32,788 nucleotides of DNA from Bacillota bacterium (lineage in GTDB: Bacteria > Bacillota > UBA4882 > UBA10575), in contig JAAYHY010000102.1 of NCBI GenBank assembly GCA_012735135.1, positions 1-32,788 on the forward strand. The letters run 5' to 3'. Of this stretch, positions 15,154-23,531 are shown one piece after another. Position 1 is the stretch's first letter. Each line of letters opens with the position of its first letter. The position numbers and the translations under genes were made by a program. Under the pieces are notes generated by a model. That model made no database searches and was not told where the DNA came from. It worked only from the letters and a program-made list of their open reading frames with translations.

Positions 15154-15212
15154 AAGAAGGAGAATATGCCTTCTTGGCGAATAAGAATGCTTTATATAGA
15201 ACTGAGTTCTAT
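15154..15212. promoter_or_regulatory. Two inverted repeats upstream of the DUF3798 operon
   Basis: AAGAAGG (15154-15160) pairs with CCTTCTT (15169-15175). A second, perfect 17-bp palindrome, ATAGAACT-G-AGTTCTAT, lies at 15196-15212, 34 bp before the GTG start. The second is well placed for an operator or a 5' UTR hairpin. The rest of 14989-15245 is AT-rich; TATACA near 15142-15147 is a possible -10, but I see no clear -35. Confidence 0.5.
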
Positions 15213-15245
15213 TGTCCCGGAGATTAAATAAGGAGGTAATTTATT

Positions 15246-16379
15246 GTGTCCAAGAAGATTCTTATTCTAGTCCTCGTGGTTGTTGTCGTTGGCGCATTGG
15301 CCTTATACTTAACGAGAACTTCCGCGCCTGAAGCCACGACCGATGCCACCAATTTTAAAATTGGTTTAGTCACCGGCACCGTGTCGCAGAATGAAGATGA
15401 GTACCGGGGAGCGGAAGCAGCCATTGCTAAATATCCCGGCCTGATCAAACATGTGACCTATCCTGACAATTTCATGCAGGAACAGGAGACCTTCATCGCC
15501 CAAGTTACCGGGTTGGCTGCCGATCCGGAAGTAAAAGCGATCATTATCAACCAAGCCGTCCCCGGCACCGTCGCGGCCGTCCGTCGGGTCCGCGAAACCC
15601 GGCCGGATATGATCTTTATCGTCGGTGAACCCCATGAAGATCCGCCCCTCGTCGAACCGGCCGTTGATGTTTCCTTCATGCCCGATCAATGGGCCCGGGG
15701 TAAGACCATCCCCCAACTGGCAAAAGAGATGGGCGCCACCGCTTTACTACACTATTCGTTCCCGCGGCATATGTCCATGGCCCAGTTGGCCGAACGGCGG
15801 GATATTATGAAAGCGGAATGCGAGGAACTGGGCATCACCTTTGTTGATGTGAACGCCCCCGATCCGATGGGTGAAGGTGGTCTGCCCGCCGCCCAACAGT
15901 TCATCTTGGAGGATGTCCCCCGTCAGGTTGCCAAATACGGGAAGAACATTGCGCTCTTCTCGACCAACTGCGGGATGCAGGAACCGTTGATTGCCGCTGC
16001 CATGCAGACCGGCGCCATCTTCCCCGAGCAGTGCTGTCCCAGCCCGACCCATGGTTATCCGGGTGCTTTAGCCCTGGAAATCACCGATGAGATCAAGGGG
16101 AACTTCCCGGCAATTTTGAAAGCCATTGATCAGAAGGTTAAAGAATCCGGCGGCGCAGGACGGTTTGCCACCTGGCCGGTGGCCACCGGGTACCTCCACT
16201 CCATTGGTGGCGTGGAAGTTGCGAAGTTAGCTTTGGAAGGCAAACTGGATCTGAACGACATCGAAGCCGTGGCCAAAGTTATGGGTGAAGCCGCCGATAC
16301 CGCGATGGAATTGACCCGCTTGAGCGATAACGGAAACTTCTATATGTACACCTGTGATTCCTATATCTTTGGGAAATAA
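15246..16379 (+). CDS. DUF3798 substrate-binding protein
   Basis: Probable binding protein of the ABC importer that follows, 377 residues, matching the DUF3798 family whose fold resembles periplasmic binding proteins. An N-terminal hydrophobic stretch (about 4-21) has no lipobox cysteine and may act as signal or anchor. The body starts FKIGLVTGTVSQNEDEYRGAEAAIAKYP, with AIIINQAVPGTVAAVRRVRETRPDMIFIVGEPHEDPPLVEPAVDVSF and LFSTNCGMQEPLIAAAMQTGAIFPEQCCPSPTHGYPGAL. The start is GTG 15246, with AAGGAGG 9 nt upstream. Purine/nucleoside BMP-type and sugar-type importers share its neighbours, but no substrate can be assigned. Two hairpins follow the gene. Confidence 0.85.
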   Translation: MSKKILILVLVVVVVGALALYLTRTSAPEATTDATNFKIGLVTGTVSQNEDEYRGAEAAIAKYPGLIKHVTYPDNFMQEQETFIAQVTGLAADPEVKAIIINQAVPGTVAAVRRVRETRPDMIFIVGEPHEDPPLVEPAVDVSFMPDQWARGKTIPQLAKEMGATALLHYSFPRHMSMAQLAERRDIMKAECEELGITFVDVNAPDPMGEGGLPAAQQFILEDVPRQVAKYGKNIALFSTNCGMQEPLIAAAMQTGAIFPEQCCPSPTHGYPGALALEITDEIKGNFPAILKAIDQKVKESGGAGRFATWPVATGYLHSIGGVEVAKLALEGKLDLNDIEAVAKVMGEAADTAMELTRLSDNGNFYMYTCDSYIFGK

Positions 16380-16408
16380 AGTTCGTTTCCCGCTTGACCT
16401 GAGGAGAA

Positions 16409-16470
16409 GGGAAAGGCGGGGTGAGCAGCCCTGTCTTTCCCTCCTTATGGCGCCCGTTATGGCGCCATAA
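16409..16470 (+). other. Tandem intercistronic hairpins
   Basis: GGGAAAG (16409-16415) pairs with CTTTCCC (16435-16441). TTATGGCGCC (16445-16454) then pairs perfectly with GGCGCCATAA (16461-16470) across a 6-nt loop. No T-run follows. Such hairpins between a binding-protein gene and its transporter genes often stabilise the upstream mRNA or reduce read-through, raising binding protein relative to ATPase and permease. Confidence 0.6.
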
Positions 16471-16495
16471 TTATTTACCGAGAGGGGTTTTACAG

Positions 16496-18097
16496 TTGCC
16501 TGAATCTACCGTTCTGGAACTGAAGAATATTACGAAAAGTTACTTCGGCGTCACTGTGTTAAAAGGGATTAACCTCTCCGTAAAACCGGGGGAGATTCAT
16601 GCGATCGTCGGAGAGAACGGCGCCGGGAAATCCACCCTGATGAATTTGATCTTCGGTATGCCCGTCATTCATGAGACCGGCGGCTTTGAGGGTGATATTC
16701 TCATGGATGGCCAACCCGTCAAGATTAGCTCTCCCCGCCAGGCTATGGAATTGGGCATCGGCATGGTCCACCAGGAATTTATGTTGATTCCCGGTTTTAC
16801 GATCACAGAAAACATTAAACTCAACCGGGAAATAACCAAACCCAACTTGGCCAGTAAAGTTCTGGGCTCCGGTTTGGAGACCCTAGATTTCCCCGCCATG
16901 CGTAAAGACAGCCGACAGGCTTTGGAGAAACTCGGTTTAGCCATCGATGAGAGTACCTTTGTCTCCCGGCTGCCGGTTGGCTACATGCAATTTGTCGAGA
17001 TTGCCCGGGAGATTGATAAGAAGAATGCCCGCCTGATTGTTTTTGACGAGCCTACCGCGGTTTTAGCCGAAAGCGAAGCCGACCAGTTGATTGCCGCCAT
17101 GAAACGCCTGGCGGAGCAAGGGATTGCGATTCTCTTTATCACCCACCGTTTGGATGAGGTCATGGCTTGCAGTGACACGATTAGTATCTTACGAGACGGT
17201 GAATTGGTCAAGACCCTGACCCGGAACGAAACCAGTGTGGGAGAGATCGCCGAGTTAATGGTCGGCCGTAAACTGGAACGCAGCCCCTTACCGGGCCGGG
17301 CGACCGAGCCGAGTGATGAGGATCTTATTCTTGAATTAAAGGACTTCAGAGTCGAAATGCCCGGTGAGCGGGTCCGTGGTTTAAATCTAAAAGTACGCCG
17401 GGGCGAGATTCTCGGTATTGGCGGACTGGCCGGCCAAGGCAAGGTCGGGATCGCCAATGGCGTGATGGGCTTATATCCTGCCAGCGGACATGTGATCAAA
17501 GACGGGGTTGAGCTTAGATTAAATGACCCGAAAGCCGCCTTGGAGGCAAAAATGGCTTTTGTCTCCGAAGACCGGCGCGGTGTTGGTTTATTGTTGGATG
17601 AATCGATTGCGGTCAATATTGTTTTAACCAGCATCGAAACGCAAAACAAGTTCTTGCGCTGGACAATTCTCCCCGGCGTTCGTCTCCTGGACCAAAAAGC
17701 CGTCCACGATTATACTTTGAAAATCATTAAAGATTTAGATATCCGTTGCACCGGCCCGAATCAACCGGTCCGGCGCCTGTCCGGCGGGAATCAGCAAAAA
17801 GTCTGTTTAGCACGGGCCTTTTCTTTGCACCCGGAGATCCTTTGGGTTTCCGAACCAACCCGGGGAATCGATATCGGCGCCAAACAACTGGTCCTTGATC
17901 TTTTGGTTCAGTTCAACCGGAAATACGGCATGACCATCATTATGACTTCCAGTGAACTTAATGAGTTGAGAAGGATCTGTGACCGGATCGCCCTGGTTTA
18001 CAAAGGAAAGGTCGCCGGGATTCTGAAACCGGATGCTTCCGACCGGGACTTTGGCTTAATGATCGCCGGTAAACAACTGGCAAAGGAGGTGGGGTAA
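16496..18097 (+). CDS. Sugar/nucleoside-type ABC ATPase, double NBD
   Basis: ATPase with two fused nucleotide-binding domains, 533 residues, RbsA/BMP-associated type. NBD1 has Walker A GENGAGKST (39-47), a degenerate signature LPVGYMQFVEIAREI and Walker B LIVFDEPTAVL (180-190). NBD2 has a degenerate P-loop (GGLAGQGKVGIANGV), a canonical signature LSGGNQQKVCLARAF and EILWVSEPTRGIDIGAK. This asymmetric pattern is usual in the family. The start is TTG 16496, with AGAGGGG at 8 nt; the frame is open to GTG 16421 but that start would lie inside the first hairpin. The permease gene begins 1 bp after the stop. Confidence 0.9.
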   Translation: MPESTVLELKNITKSYFGVTVLKGINLSVKPGEIHAIVGENGAGKSTLMNLIFGMPVIHETGGFEGDILMDGQPVKISSPRQAMELGIGMVHQEFMLIPGFTITENIKLNREITKPNLASKVLGSGLETLDFPAMRKDSRQALEKLGLAIDESTFVSRLPVGYMQFVEIAREIDKKNARLIVFDEPTAVLAESEADQLIAAMKRLAEQGIAILFITHRLDEVMACSDTISILRDGELVKTLTRNETSVGEIAELMVGRKLERSPLPGRATEPSDEDLILELKDFRVEMPGERVRGLNLKVRRGEILGIGGLAGQGKVGIANGVMGLYPASGHVIKDGVELRLNDPKAALEAKMAFVSEDRRGVGLLLDESIAVNIVLTSIETQNKFLRWTILPGVRLLDQKAVHDYTLKIIKDLDIRCTGPNQPVRRLSGGNQQKVCLARAFSLHPEILWVSEPTRGIDIGAKQLVLDLLVQFNRKYGMTIIMTSSELNELRRICDRIALVYKGKVAGILKPDASDRDFGLMIAGKQLAKEVG

Positions 18098-18098
18098 G

Positions 18099-19175
18099 AT
18101 GGAACTGAAGGGGAGAAAAATCAAAAGTTTGTTTAACTTTGACCATCTGAAGACCTTTTATGAGAAATTCGGCTTGCCGCGTTTGATCATCAGCTGTTTT
18201 CTCCTGGGCCTCTTTCTTTTAGCTTTCATTATGAAAATGGACCTCGCCATTCTGATCAGTAATTCGTTAGAACGGATCGGGATGAACGGCCTTTTGGTCC
18301 TCGCCATGCTCCCGACCTTGGTCACAGGCGTCGGTCTCAACTTCGGACTGCCGTTGGGCTTCATTTGCGGTCTGGTCGGCGGCGTGATCAGTATGGAGTT
18401 TAATTTAACCGGTTTTACCGGATTCTTCACCGCCATCCTTTGTTCCCTGCCTTTGGCGGCGCTCACCGGTTATCTTTACGCCGCCTTACTGGAACGGGTC
18501 CGCGGCCAGGAAATGATGGTCGGCACTTATGTCGGATTTGCGGTCGTCGCCGGCATGTGTATTTTCTGGCTCATGGCGCCCTTTAAAAACCCGGCCATGA
18601 TTTTTGCCATTGGGGGCAAGGGGTTACGCACCACCCTTACGCTCAATGAGCATTACGCGAAGATTCTCAATAACTTTTTGGCCTTTAAGCTCTTTGGGGT
18701 GACGATTCCCACCGGCTTGTTGCTATTTTTTGCCCTTTTCTGCTGGTTGGCCTATCTTTTCCTCCGGACCCGCACCGGTATGGCCATGCTGGCCACCGGC
18801 GCCAATCCCATGTATGCCACTTCTTCCGGGATCAACATCCGTAAGATGCGCTATACCAGTGTGATTCTCTCGAATATCCTGGCCGCCATCGGCGCCTTGG
18901 TCTATGAACAGAGTTACGGATTTATCCAGTTGTATACGGCGCCGCTCTACATGGCCTTTCCCGCGGTAGCCGCCGCCCTCATCGGCGGGGCCACCTTGAA
19001 ACGGGCGACCGTCGGTCATATTATAATCGGAACTATTCTTTTCCAGACCTTACTGACCATTGCGTTGCCGGTTACCCAAACGGTGTTGCAAGGGACCGAT
19101 ATTAGTGAAATTGCGCGGATGATCATCAGCAACGGGATGATCCTCTACGCCTTAACGAGGAATGAAAGGGGGTAA
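18099..19175 (+). CDS. RbsC/BMP-type ABC permease 1
   Basis: Membrane subunit of 358 residues with about nine or ten hydrophobic segments, of the branched-chain amino acid/ribose/nucleoside permease superfamily. Recognisable parts are LPTLVTGVGLNFGLPLGFICGLVGG, LLERVRGQEMMVGTYVGFAVVAGM and LATGANPMYATSSGINIRKMRYTSVILSNILAAIGALVY. The last region resembles the cytoplasmic loop of RbsC-like permeases. GGAGG lies 9 nt before the ATG, inside the end of the ATPase gene. It pairs with the next gene as a heterodimeric channel. Confidence 0.9.
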   Translation: MELKGRKIKSLFNFDHLKTFYEKFGLPRLIISCFLLGLFLLAFIMKMDLAILISNSLERIGMNGLLVLAMLPTLVTGVGLNFGLPLGFICGLVGGVISMEFNLTGFTGFFTAILCSLPLAALTGYLYAALLERVRGQEMMVGTYVGFAVVAGMCIFWLMAPFKNPAMIFAIGGKGLRTTLTLNEHYAKILNNFLAFKLFGVTIPTGLLLFFALFCWLAYLFLRTRTGMAMLATGANPMYATSSGINIRKMRYTSVILSNILAAIGALVYEQSYGFIQLYTAPLYMAFPAVAAALIGGATLKRATVGHIIIGTILFQTLLTIALPVTQTVLQGTDISEIARMIISNGMILYALTRNERG

Positions 19176-19179
19176 AATA

Positions 19180-20316
19180 ATGACTGCGCCAAAAATTACG
19201 CCACAAACCTTACCGGATAAAACCACAGAAAAAACACCGCAAGGAAGTCACCTGGACCGGATCTTGGGGGAGATGTCCGTTCCCATCTTCTTTGCCTTGC
19301 TCTGTTTTATTGGGATCATCGCCGCCGATCTTAGCCCCCGCTTTCTGGTGAATGAGATCATTACCCGTCTCGCCCGGAACTCCTTTTTGGTCCTTTCCCT
19401 GATCATCCCGGTCATCGCGGGGTTGGGACTAAACTTTGGCATCGTCATCGGCGCAATGTCGGGCCAGGCTGCCTTAATTATCATCACTCACCTGGGAATC
19501 GGCGGCCTTCCCGGTTTCTTGCTGGCCGCTTTAATCTCAGTTCCCTTCTCCGTTACTTTGGGCTGGTTGACGGGACAGGTTCTCAACCGGGCGAAAGGGC
19601 GGGAGATGGTCACCGGTTATATTCTGGGTTTCTTCGCCAACGGCCTCTACCAATTGGTCTTTCTGGTCCTCGTTGGCACGCTGATCCCGATGAACAACCC
19701 CAAGTTGATGCTTTCTTCCGGAATCGGGTTGCGTAATACCATCGACTTAATTGCGGTTAACCGGGCTTTAGATAACGCCCTGTTTAACTCGGTAAAACTC
19801 GGGGCTTTTAAAGTCCCCTGGGCCACCTTCCTGGTGATTGGCCTTTTGTGCCTCTTCACTTCCTACTTCACGAAAACAAAATTAGGCCAGCAAATGCGGG
19901 CCGTCGGCCAGGATATGCACATCGCGGAAGTCTCCGGGATTAATGTAAACCGTACCCGGCTGATTGCAATTATTATTTCAACCGTGTTAGGCGCCTGGGG
20001 TCAACTAATCTACCTGCAAAACATCGGCACCTTTAACACGTATAACAGCCATGAACAGGTTGGGATGTTTTCCATTGCCGCTTTGTTGATCGGTGGCGCT
20101 TCGATCTCCAAAGCAACCATCTGGAACGCCCTCCTCGGTGTCCTCCTTTTCCACACCCTGTTTGTGGTTTCCCCCCTTGCCGGCCAACGCATCCTGGGGA
20201 TTCCGCAGGTTGGTGAATATTTCCGTAGCTTCCTGGCGTACGGCATCATTGCCGTTTCCTTGGCCCTCCACGCCTGGCAAAGCAGGAAGAAAGTAGAGAG
20301 TAAGGATAAGGGATAA
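19180..20316 (+). CDS. RbsC/BMP-type ABC permease 2
   Basis: Second membrane subunit, 378 residues, paralogous to the previous one: LIIPVIAGLGLNFGIVIGAMSGQAALI corresponds to LPTLVTGVGLNFGLPLGFICG, and MRAVGQDMHIAEVSGINVNRTRLIAIIISTVLGAWGQLIY to the later loop. It has a longer hydrophilic N-terminus (about 35 residues) before the first membrane helix. ATG 19180 is preferred to 19162 because AAAGGGGG stands 7 nt before it; it begins 4 bp after the upstream stop. It ends the operon, with a terminator 24 bp downstream. Confidence 0.9.
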   Translation: MTAPKITPQTLPDKTTEKTPQGSHLDRILGEMSVPIFFALLCFIGIIAADLSPRFLVNEIITRLARNSFLVLSLIIPVIAGLGLNFGIVIGAMSGQAALIIITHLGIGGLPGFLLAALISVPFSVTLGWLTGQVLNRAKGREMVTGYILGFFANGLYQLVFLVLVGTLIPMNNPKLMLSSGIGLRNTIDLIAVNRALDNALFNSVKLGAFKVPWATFLVIGLLCLFTSYFTKTKLGQQMRAVGQDMHIAEVSGINVNRTRLIAIIISTVLGAWGQLIYLQNIGTFNTYNSHEQVGMFSIAALLIGGASISKATIWNALLGVLLFHTLFVVSPLAGQRILGIPQVGEYFRSFLAYGIIAVSLALHAWQSRKKVESKDKG

Positions 20317-20340
20317 GCCAAACCGGCATTCAATGCAAAA

Positions 20341-20373
20341 AAGAAGCTGTTCGTGAGGGACAGCTTCTTTTTG
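20341..20373 (+). terminator. Terminator of the DUF3798 ABC operon
   Basis: AAGAAGCTGT (20341-20350) pairs with ACAGCTTCTT (20360-20369), followed by TTT. A 10-bp stem with T-run directly after the last permease gene. Beyond it, 20374-20478 shows only short AT-rich repeats (TTTTCAACAA) and no gene. Confidence 0.85.
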
Positions 20374-20478
20374 TTTACTCACTGTCGAATTCCTGGTTCC
20401 TTGATTTTGCCAATATTTCCGTTATCAACACTCCAGAGCGGCGGGAAATTGTTTTCAACAAATTTTCAACAAGATAAG

Positions 20479-20513
20479 TAAAAAAAGAAGGCTTCCGGAT
20501 GCCGGAAACCCTT
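20479..20513 (-). terminator. Terminator of tRNA-Thr
   Basis: On the minus strand GGGTTTCCGG, loop CAT and CCGGAAGCCT (with G-U pairs) run into CTTTTTTT. It starts 9 nt past the tRNA 3' end. Confidence 0.85.
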
Positions 20514-20521
20514 GTTTTCCT

Positions 20522-20597
20522 TGGAGCCAGCGATCGGACTTGAACCGATAACCTGCTGATTACAAATCAGCTGCTCTGCCGATTGAGCTACGCTGGC
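20522..20597 (-). tRNA. tRNA-Thr (anticodon UGU)
   Basis: A 76-nt cloverleaf: acceptor GCCAGCG/CGCTGGC, D-stem GCTC/GAGC, anticodon stem GCTGA/TCAGC with loop TTTGTAA (anticodon TGT in DNA), T-arm ATCGG-TTCAAGT-CCGAT, discriminator T and an encoded CCA (20524-20522). All stems are fully paired. It is monocistronic, with its own promoter and terminator. Confidence 0.97.
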
Positions 20598-20617
20598 TTT
20601 TCAGCTAACAACAAATT

Positions 20618-20646
20618 ATTATAACATACTTTCTAAAAGCATTCAA
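20618..20646 (-). promoter_or_regulatory. Promoter of tRNA-Thr
   Basis: On the minus strand TTGAAT (20646-20641), 17-bp spacer, TATAAT (20623-20618), 20 bp before the mature tRNA 5' end. Confidence 0.88.
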
Positions 20647-20734
20647 GATCCCTTTCGGTCCAGACTATTTACCTTGTCCCCCTCATCCTTTCTCCAGGTC
20701 CCCCGCCCGCCAAGGGAAGGGGATTTTCCGCTTC

Positions 20735-22837
20735 TTAGGCTCTAAAATGGGACTTCCGGTCCCTCAATTCGGCCTTTTTGGCGTCGTTAAACCGGTCAAC
20801 GGTGGATAGATAGCCGGTAATCCGGCGTACCCGCCGTATATCAGTGGACTGGCAGGAAGGACATTCTTCCGCAAAAATCCCCCGGTTTCCACAAGCCCGG
20901 CATTCGTCGATGGGGAAGTTGATCCCGGCATAACCCATATCGGCGGCGGCCATCTGCCGGATGATCCGCTCGAAAGCTTCCAAATTGTCGACGGGCGGAG
21001 CGGAAAATTCCACGTAACTGATGTGGCCGGCATTGGTAAACCGGTGGTAGGATCCTTCCAGGTTAATCTTGTCAAAACAACTGATCTCCTGGCCGACGGG
21101 CACATGGAAGCTGTTGGTGTAGTATTCTTTATCGGTTACGCCCGGAATCACCCCGAATACTTTACGGTCGATCCCAATAAACCGTCCGGAGAGCCCCTCG
21201 GCCGGCGTCGCCAGGAGGGTATAGTTGAGATCATATTCGTCCGCCATTTCATCGACGCGTTGACGCATATGACTAATAATCTCCAACCCCAGCTGCTGAG
21301 CGCCCTCGTCTTCGCCATGGTTAACCCCAATGAGGGCGGTTAACGCTTCCGCCAGTCCGATAAAGCCAACCGAAAGGGTCCCATGTTTAATGACCGGACC
21401 AATCGGATCATCCGCTTTCAGTTTTTCGGAGTCCAAGTAAAGGTGTTGTCCCATCAAAAACGGCATGTCTTTTACTTTCAATTTGCTTTGGACCCGGAAA
21501 CGGTGGTAAAGTTGACGGCAGGTCAGCACTATAATCCGGTCCAGCTCGTTATAGAAGTACTCCAGATTCCCCTGGGCCTTGATGGCAATCCGGGGAAGGT
21601 TGATCGTGGTAAAGGAAAGGTTCCCCCGGCCGGTGGAGACCTCCGCCCCGTGGCGGTTGGCGAGCACCCGCGTCCGGCAGCCCATATAGGCCGCTTCCGT
21701 CCCGTAAGGAGCGTTAAAGGAGGAGTCCATAAAACTAAAGGTCGGATTGAGGCGTTGGGCGGCCACCCGCATGGCCAGTTGGAAAAGGTCATAGTTGGGA
21801 TCGCCCGGATCAATATTGATCCCTTTCTTCAACCGGAAGATAATATTGGGAAAGATGGGGGTTTCGCCCCGGCCCAAACCCCGTTCGTGGGCCAACAGCA
21901 AAGAACGGGTCACTAAACGCCCTTCCGGCGAAGTATCGGTCCCCAGGTTGATACTGCTAAAGGGGACCTGCGCCCCGGCCCGGCTATGCATGGAGTTTAA
22001 ATTATAAATCAGCGCTTCCATCGCTTGGTAAACATCATCTTCGGAGCTGCCTTTGGCAAAGGGCGCCATATCCCGGTCGAAAAAGGCGAAGGATTGGCCA
22101 CCGTGCATATCATTCTGGGAACTCTGGAGAATAATCGCGGCTAAAGCCGCCGCCGAAGAAATCCGTTTCGGTGGCCGGATATACCCGTGACCGGTATTGA
22201 AACCTTCCGTCAATAAACGGCCCAGCGGGATCTGGATACAAGTTAAAGTCTTACCGTAAAAATCCAGGTCATGGATATGTATATCCCCCTCGATATGGGC
22301 CTGGGAAAATTCTTCCGGAATTAAACGGTAAAGATAATACTGCTTACTGGCGGCTGAAGCAATCTGTAACATTTTCGCCGAAGGGGAATTGCTGACATTG
22401 GCGTTTTCGCGGCTGGTTTCGACCAGAATCTCTTCCACGATATCCATCAATTCGGACTTGGTCTCCCGGAGACGGGTACGGCGGTCCCGGTAAAGAATAT
22501 AGGCTTTGGCGGTCTTGGCATGTCCGGTCTCAATTAAAACCTTCTCCACCGCATCCTGGACCTCTTCCACGGTGGGAATCCCGTTGGGTTTGGTTTTGGC
22601 CACATATTTGACAACCACCTGGGCCAGTTCCTCCGCCAGTTGCCTGTCCTCACCCCCGACGGCCCGTGCCGCTTTAAAGATGGCCTCGGTGATCTTGTTG
22701 ATGTCAAAAGGCACAATCCGGCCATCCCGTTTCTGGATGGAGCGGAAAATTCTTTCCGGCGTGGCCGTATTACCGCGGAAGTTGATCACCTGACCTTTTC
22801 CGGCTTCCTTTCCCAACTCTTCTTGGACCTTTGCCAT
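20735..22837 (-). CDS. nrdD: Anaerobic ribonucleoside-triphosphate reductase (class III)
   Basis: Makes deoxynucleotides under anoxia using a glycyl radical; 700 residues. An N-terminal ATP-cone (about 36-125: IQKRDGRIVPFDINKITEAIFKAARAVGG) is followed by the catalytic barrel with HIHDLDFYGKTLTCIQIPLGRLLTEGFNTGHGYIRPPKRISSAAALAAIILQSSQNDMHGGQ and MGCRTRVLANRHG. The C-terminus has a zinc site Cys646, Cys649, Cys659, Cys662 and the glycyl-radical motif RRITGYL, with Gly675. The start is ATG 22837, with AGGGGGAT upstream. The activase gene nrdG is not next to it in the window. It is co-transcribed with nrdR (13 bp upstream). Confidence 0.96.
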   Translation of the reverse strand: MAKVQEELGKEAGKGQVINFRGNTATPERIFRSIQKRDGRIVPFDINKITEAIFKAARAVGGEDRQLAEELAQVVVKYVAKTKPNGIPTVEEVQDAVEKVLIETGHAKTAKAYILYRDRRTRLRETKSELMDIVEEILVETSRENANVSNSPSAKMLQIASAASKQYYLYRLIPEEFSQAHIEGDIHIHDLDFYGKTLTCIQIPLGRLLTEGFNTGHGYIRPPKRISSAAALAAIILQSSQNDMHGGQSFAFFDRDMAPFAKGSSEDDVYQAMEALIYNLNSMHSRAGAQVPFSSINLGTDTSPEGRLVTRSLLLAHERGLGRGETPIFPNIIFRLKKGINIDPGDPNYDLFQLAMRVAAQRLNPTFSFMDSSFNAPYGTEAAYMGCRTRVLANRHGAEVSTGRGNLSFTTINLPRIAIKAQGNLEYFYNELDRIIVLTCRQLYHRFRVQSKLKVKDMPFLMGQHLYLDSEKLKADDPIGPVIKHGTLSVGFIGLAEALTALIGVNHGEDEGAQQLGLEIISHMRQRVDEMADEYDLNYTLLATPAEGLSGRFIGIDRKVFGVIPGVTDKEYYTNSFHVPVGQEISCFDKINLEGSYHRFTNAGHISYVEFSAPPVDNLEAFERIIRQMAAADMGYAGINFPIDECRACGNRGIFAEECPSCQSTDIRRVRRITGYLSTVDRFNDAKKAELRDRKSHFRA

Positions 22838-22850
22838 TCCACATCCCCCT

Positions 22851-23318
22851 CTATTCCTGCTTTTTTTTGCTCCCCAACAGATGCTGGAGCTCCCGGATGA
22901 AAATATCAATGTCTTTAAATTGCCGGTAGACCGAAGCAAAGCGGACATAAGCCACTTCGTCGATCTCTTTGAGGCGATCCATGATCAGTTCGCCAATGAC
23001 CGTACTGGGCGTCTCGTTTTCGTTCCGTTTCCGGATCGCCTGTTCCACTTCGTCGGCAATCTTTTCCAGGGTGTCAAAGGATAACGGCCGTTTCTCACAG
23101 GCTTTCCGTAGCCCGTTCAAGATCTTCTCCCGGCTGAAAGGTTCCCGGCGTCCGTCTTTTTTTACGACAATGAGCGGCTCCTCTTCAATCCGTTCATAAG
23201 TAGTGAACCGGCGTTCGCAGGCCAAACATTCCCGCCGTCGCCGGATCACCGCCCCTTCTTCGGAAGAGCGAGAGTCAACCACTTTACTTTCTTGGTGGTG
23301 ACAAAAAGGACAACGCAC
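22851..23318 (-). CDS. nrdR: Transcriptional repressor NrdR
   Basis: Represses ribonucleotide reductase genes in response to (d)ATP; 155 residues. An N-terminal zinc ribbon ([17 protein letters not shown]...[20 protein letters not shown]) has the CxxC and CxxC pairs, followed by an ATP-cone ([45 protein letters not shown]...[21 protein letters not shown]). Length is normal. The start is GTG 23318, with GAGGGGG upstream. Here it heads the operon with nrdD, behind two NrdR boxes, so it should control itself and nrdD. Confidence 0.96.
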   Translation of the reverse strand: MRCPFCHHQESKVVDSRSSEEGAVIRRRRECLACERRFTTYERIEEEPLIVVKKDGRREPFSREKILNGLRKACEKRPLSFDTLEKIADEVEQAIRKRNENETPSTVIGELIMDRLKEIDEVAYVRFASVYRQFKDIDIFIRELQHLLGSKKKQE

Positions 23319-23354
23319 TTCTGAACCCCCTCACCGGTCCCGTTTACTCCTTTA

Positions 23355-23408
23355 CCCCTACATTTAGTGGCCTCAATTATTATACCCCCAATATATTGTT
23401 TTTGTCGA
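23355..23408 (-). promoter_or_regulatory. nrdR-nrdD promoter with paired NrdR boxes
   Basis: On the minus strand -35 TCGACA (23408-23403), 18-bp spacer, -10 TATAAT (23384-23379). Box 1 (23401-23386) has the palindromic core CAATATATTG within the spacer. Box 2 (23370-23355) reads CCACTAAATGTAGGGG, matching the CACTATATATAG core at 10 of 12 positions. Their centres are exactly 31 bp apart, the usual spacing for NrdR operators. Confidence 0.8.
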
Positions 23409-23531
23409 GCCGTTCCCGGTCCTAAATTCCTTTTCTCCACCGGCCTGGTCCCGTTTTTCTTAAGGTAAAGGGAGAAAACGCTCTTTTTCATCCTTTTCTC
23501 TCTTCCTATCCGAATCTTGCCAGCCTACCCC

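Noticed and set aside
23246-23491. An 81-codon frame upstream of and overlapping nrdR on the minus strand
   Set aside because: It runs across the nrdR promoter, both NrdR boxes and the nrdR start, with no family resemblance; a chance frame.
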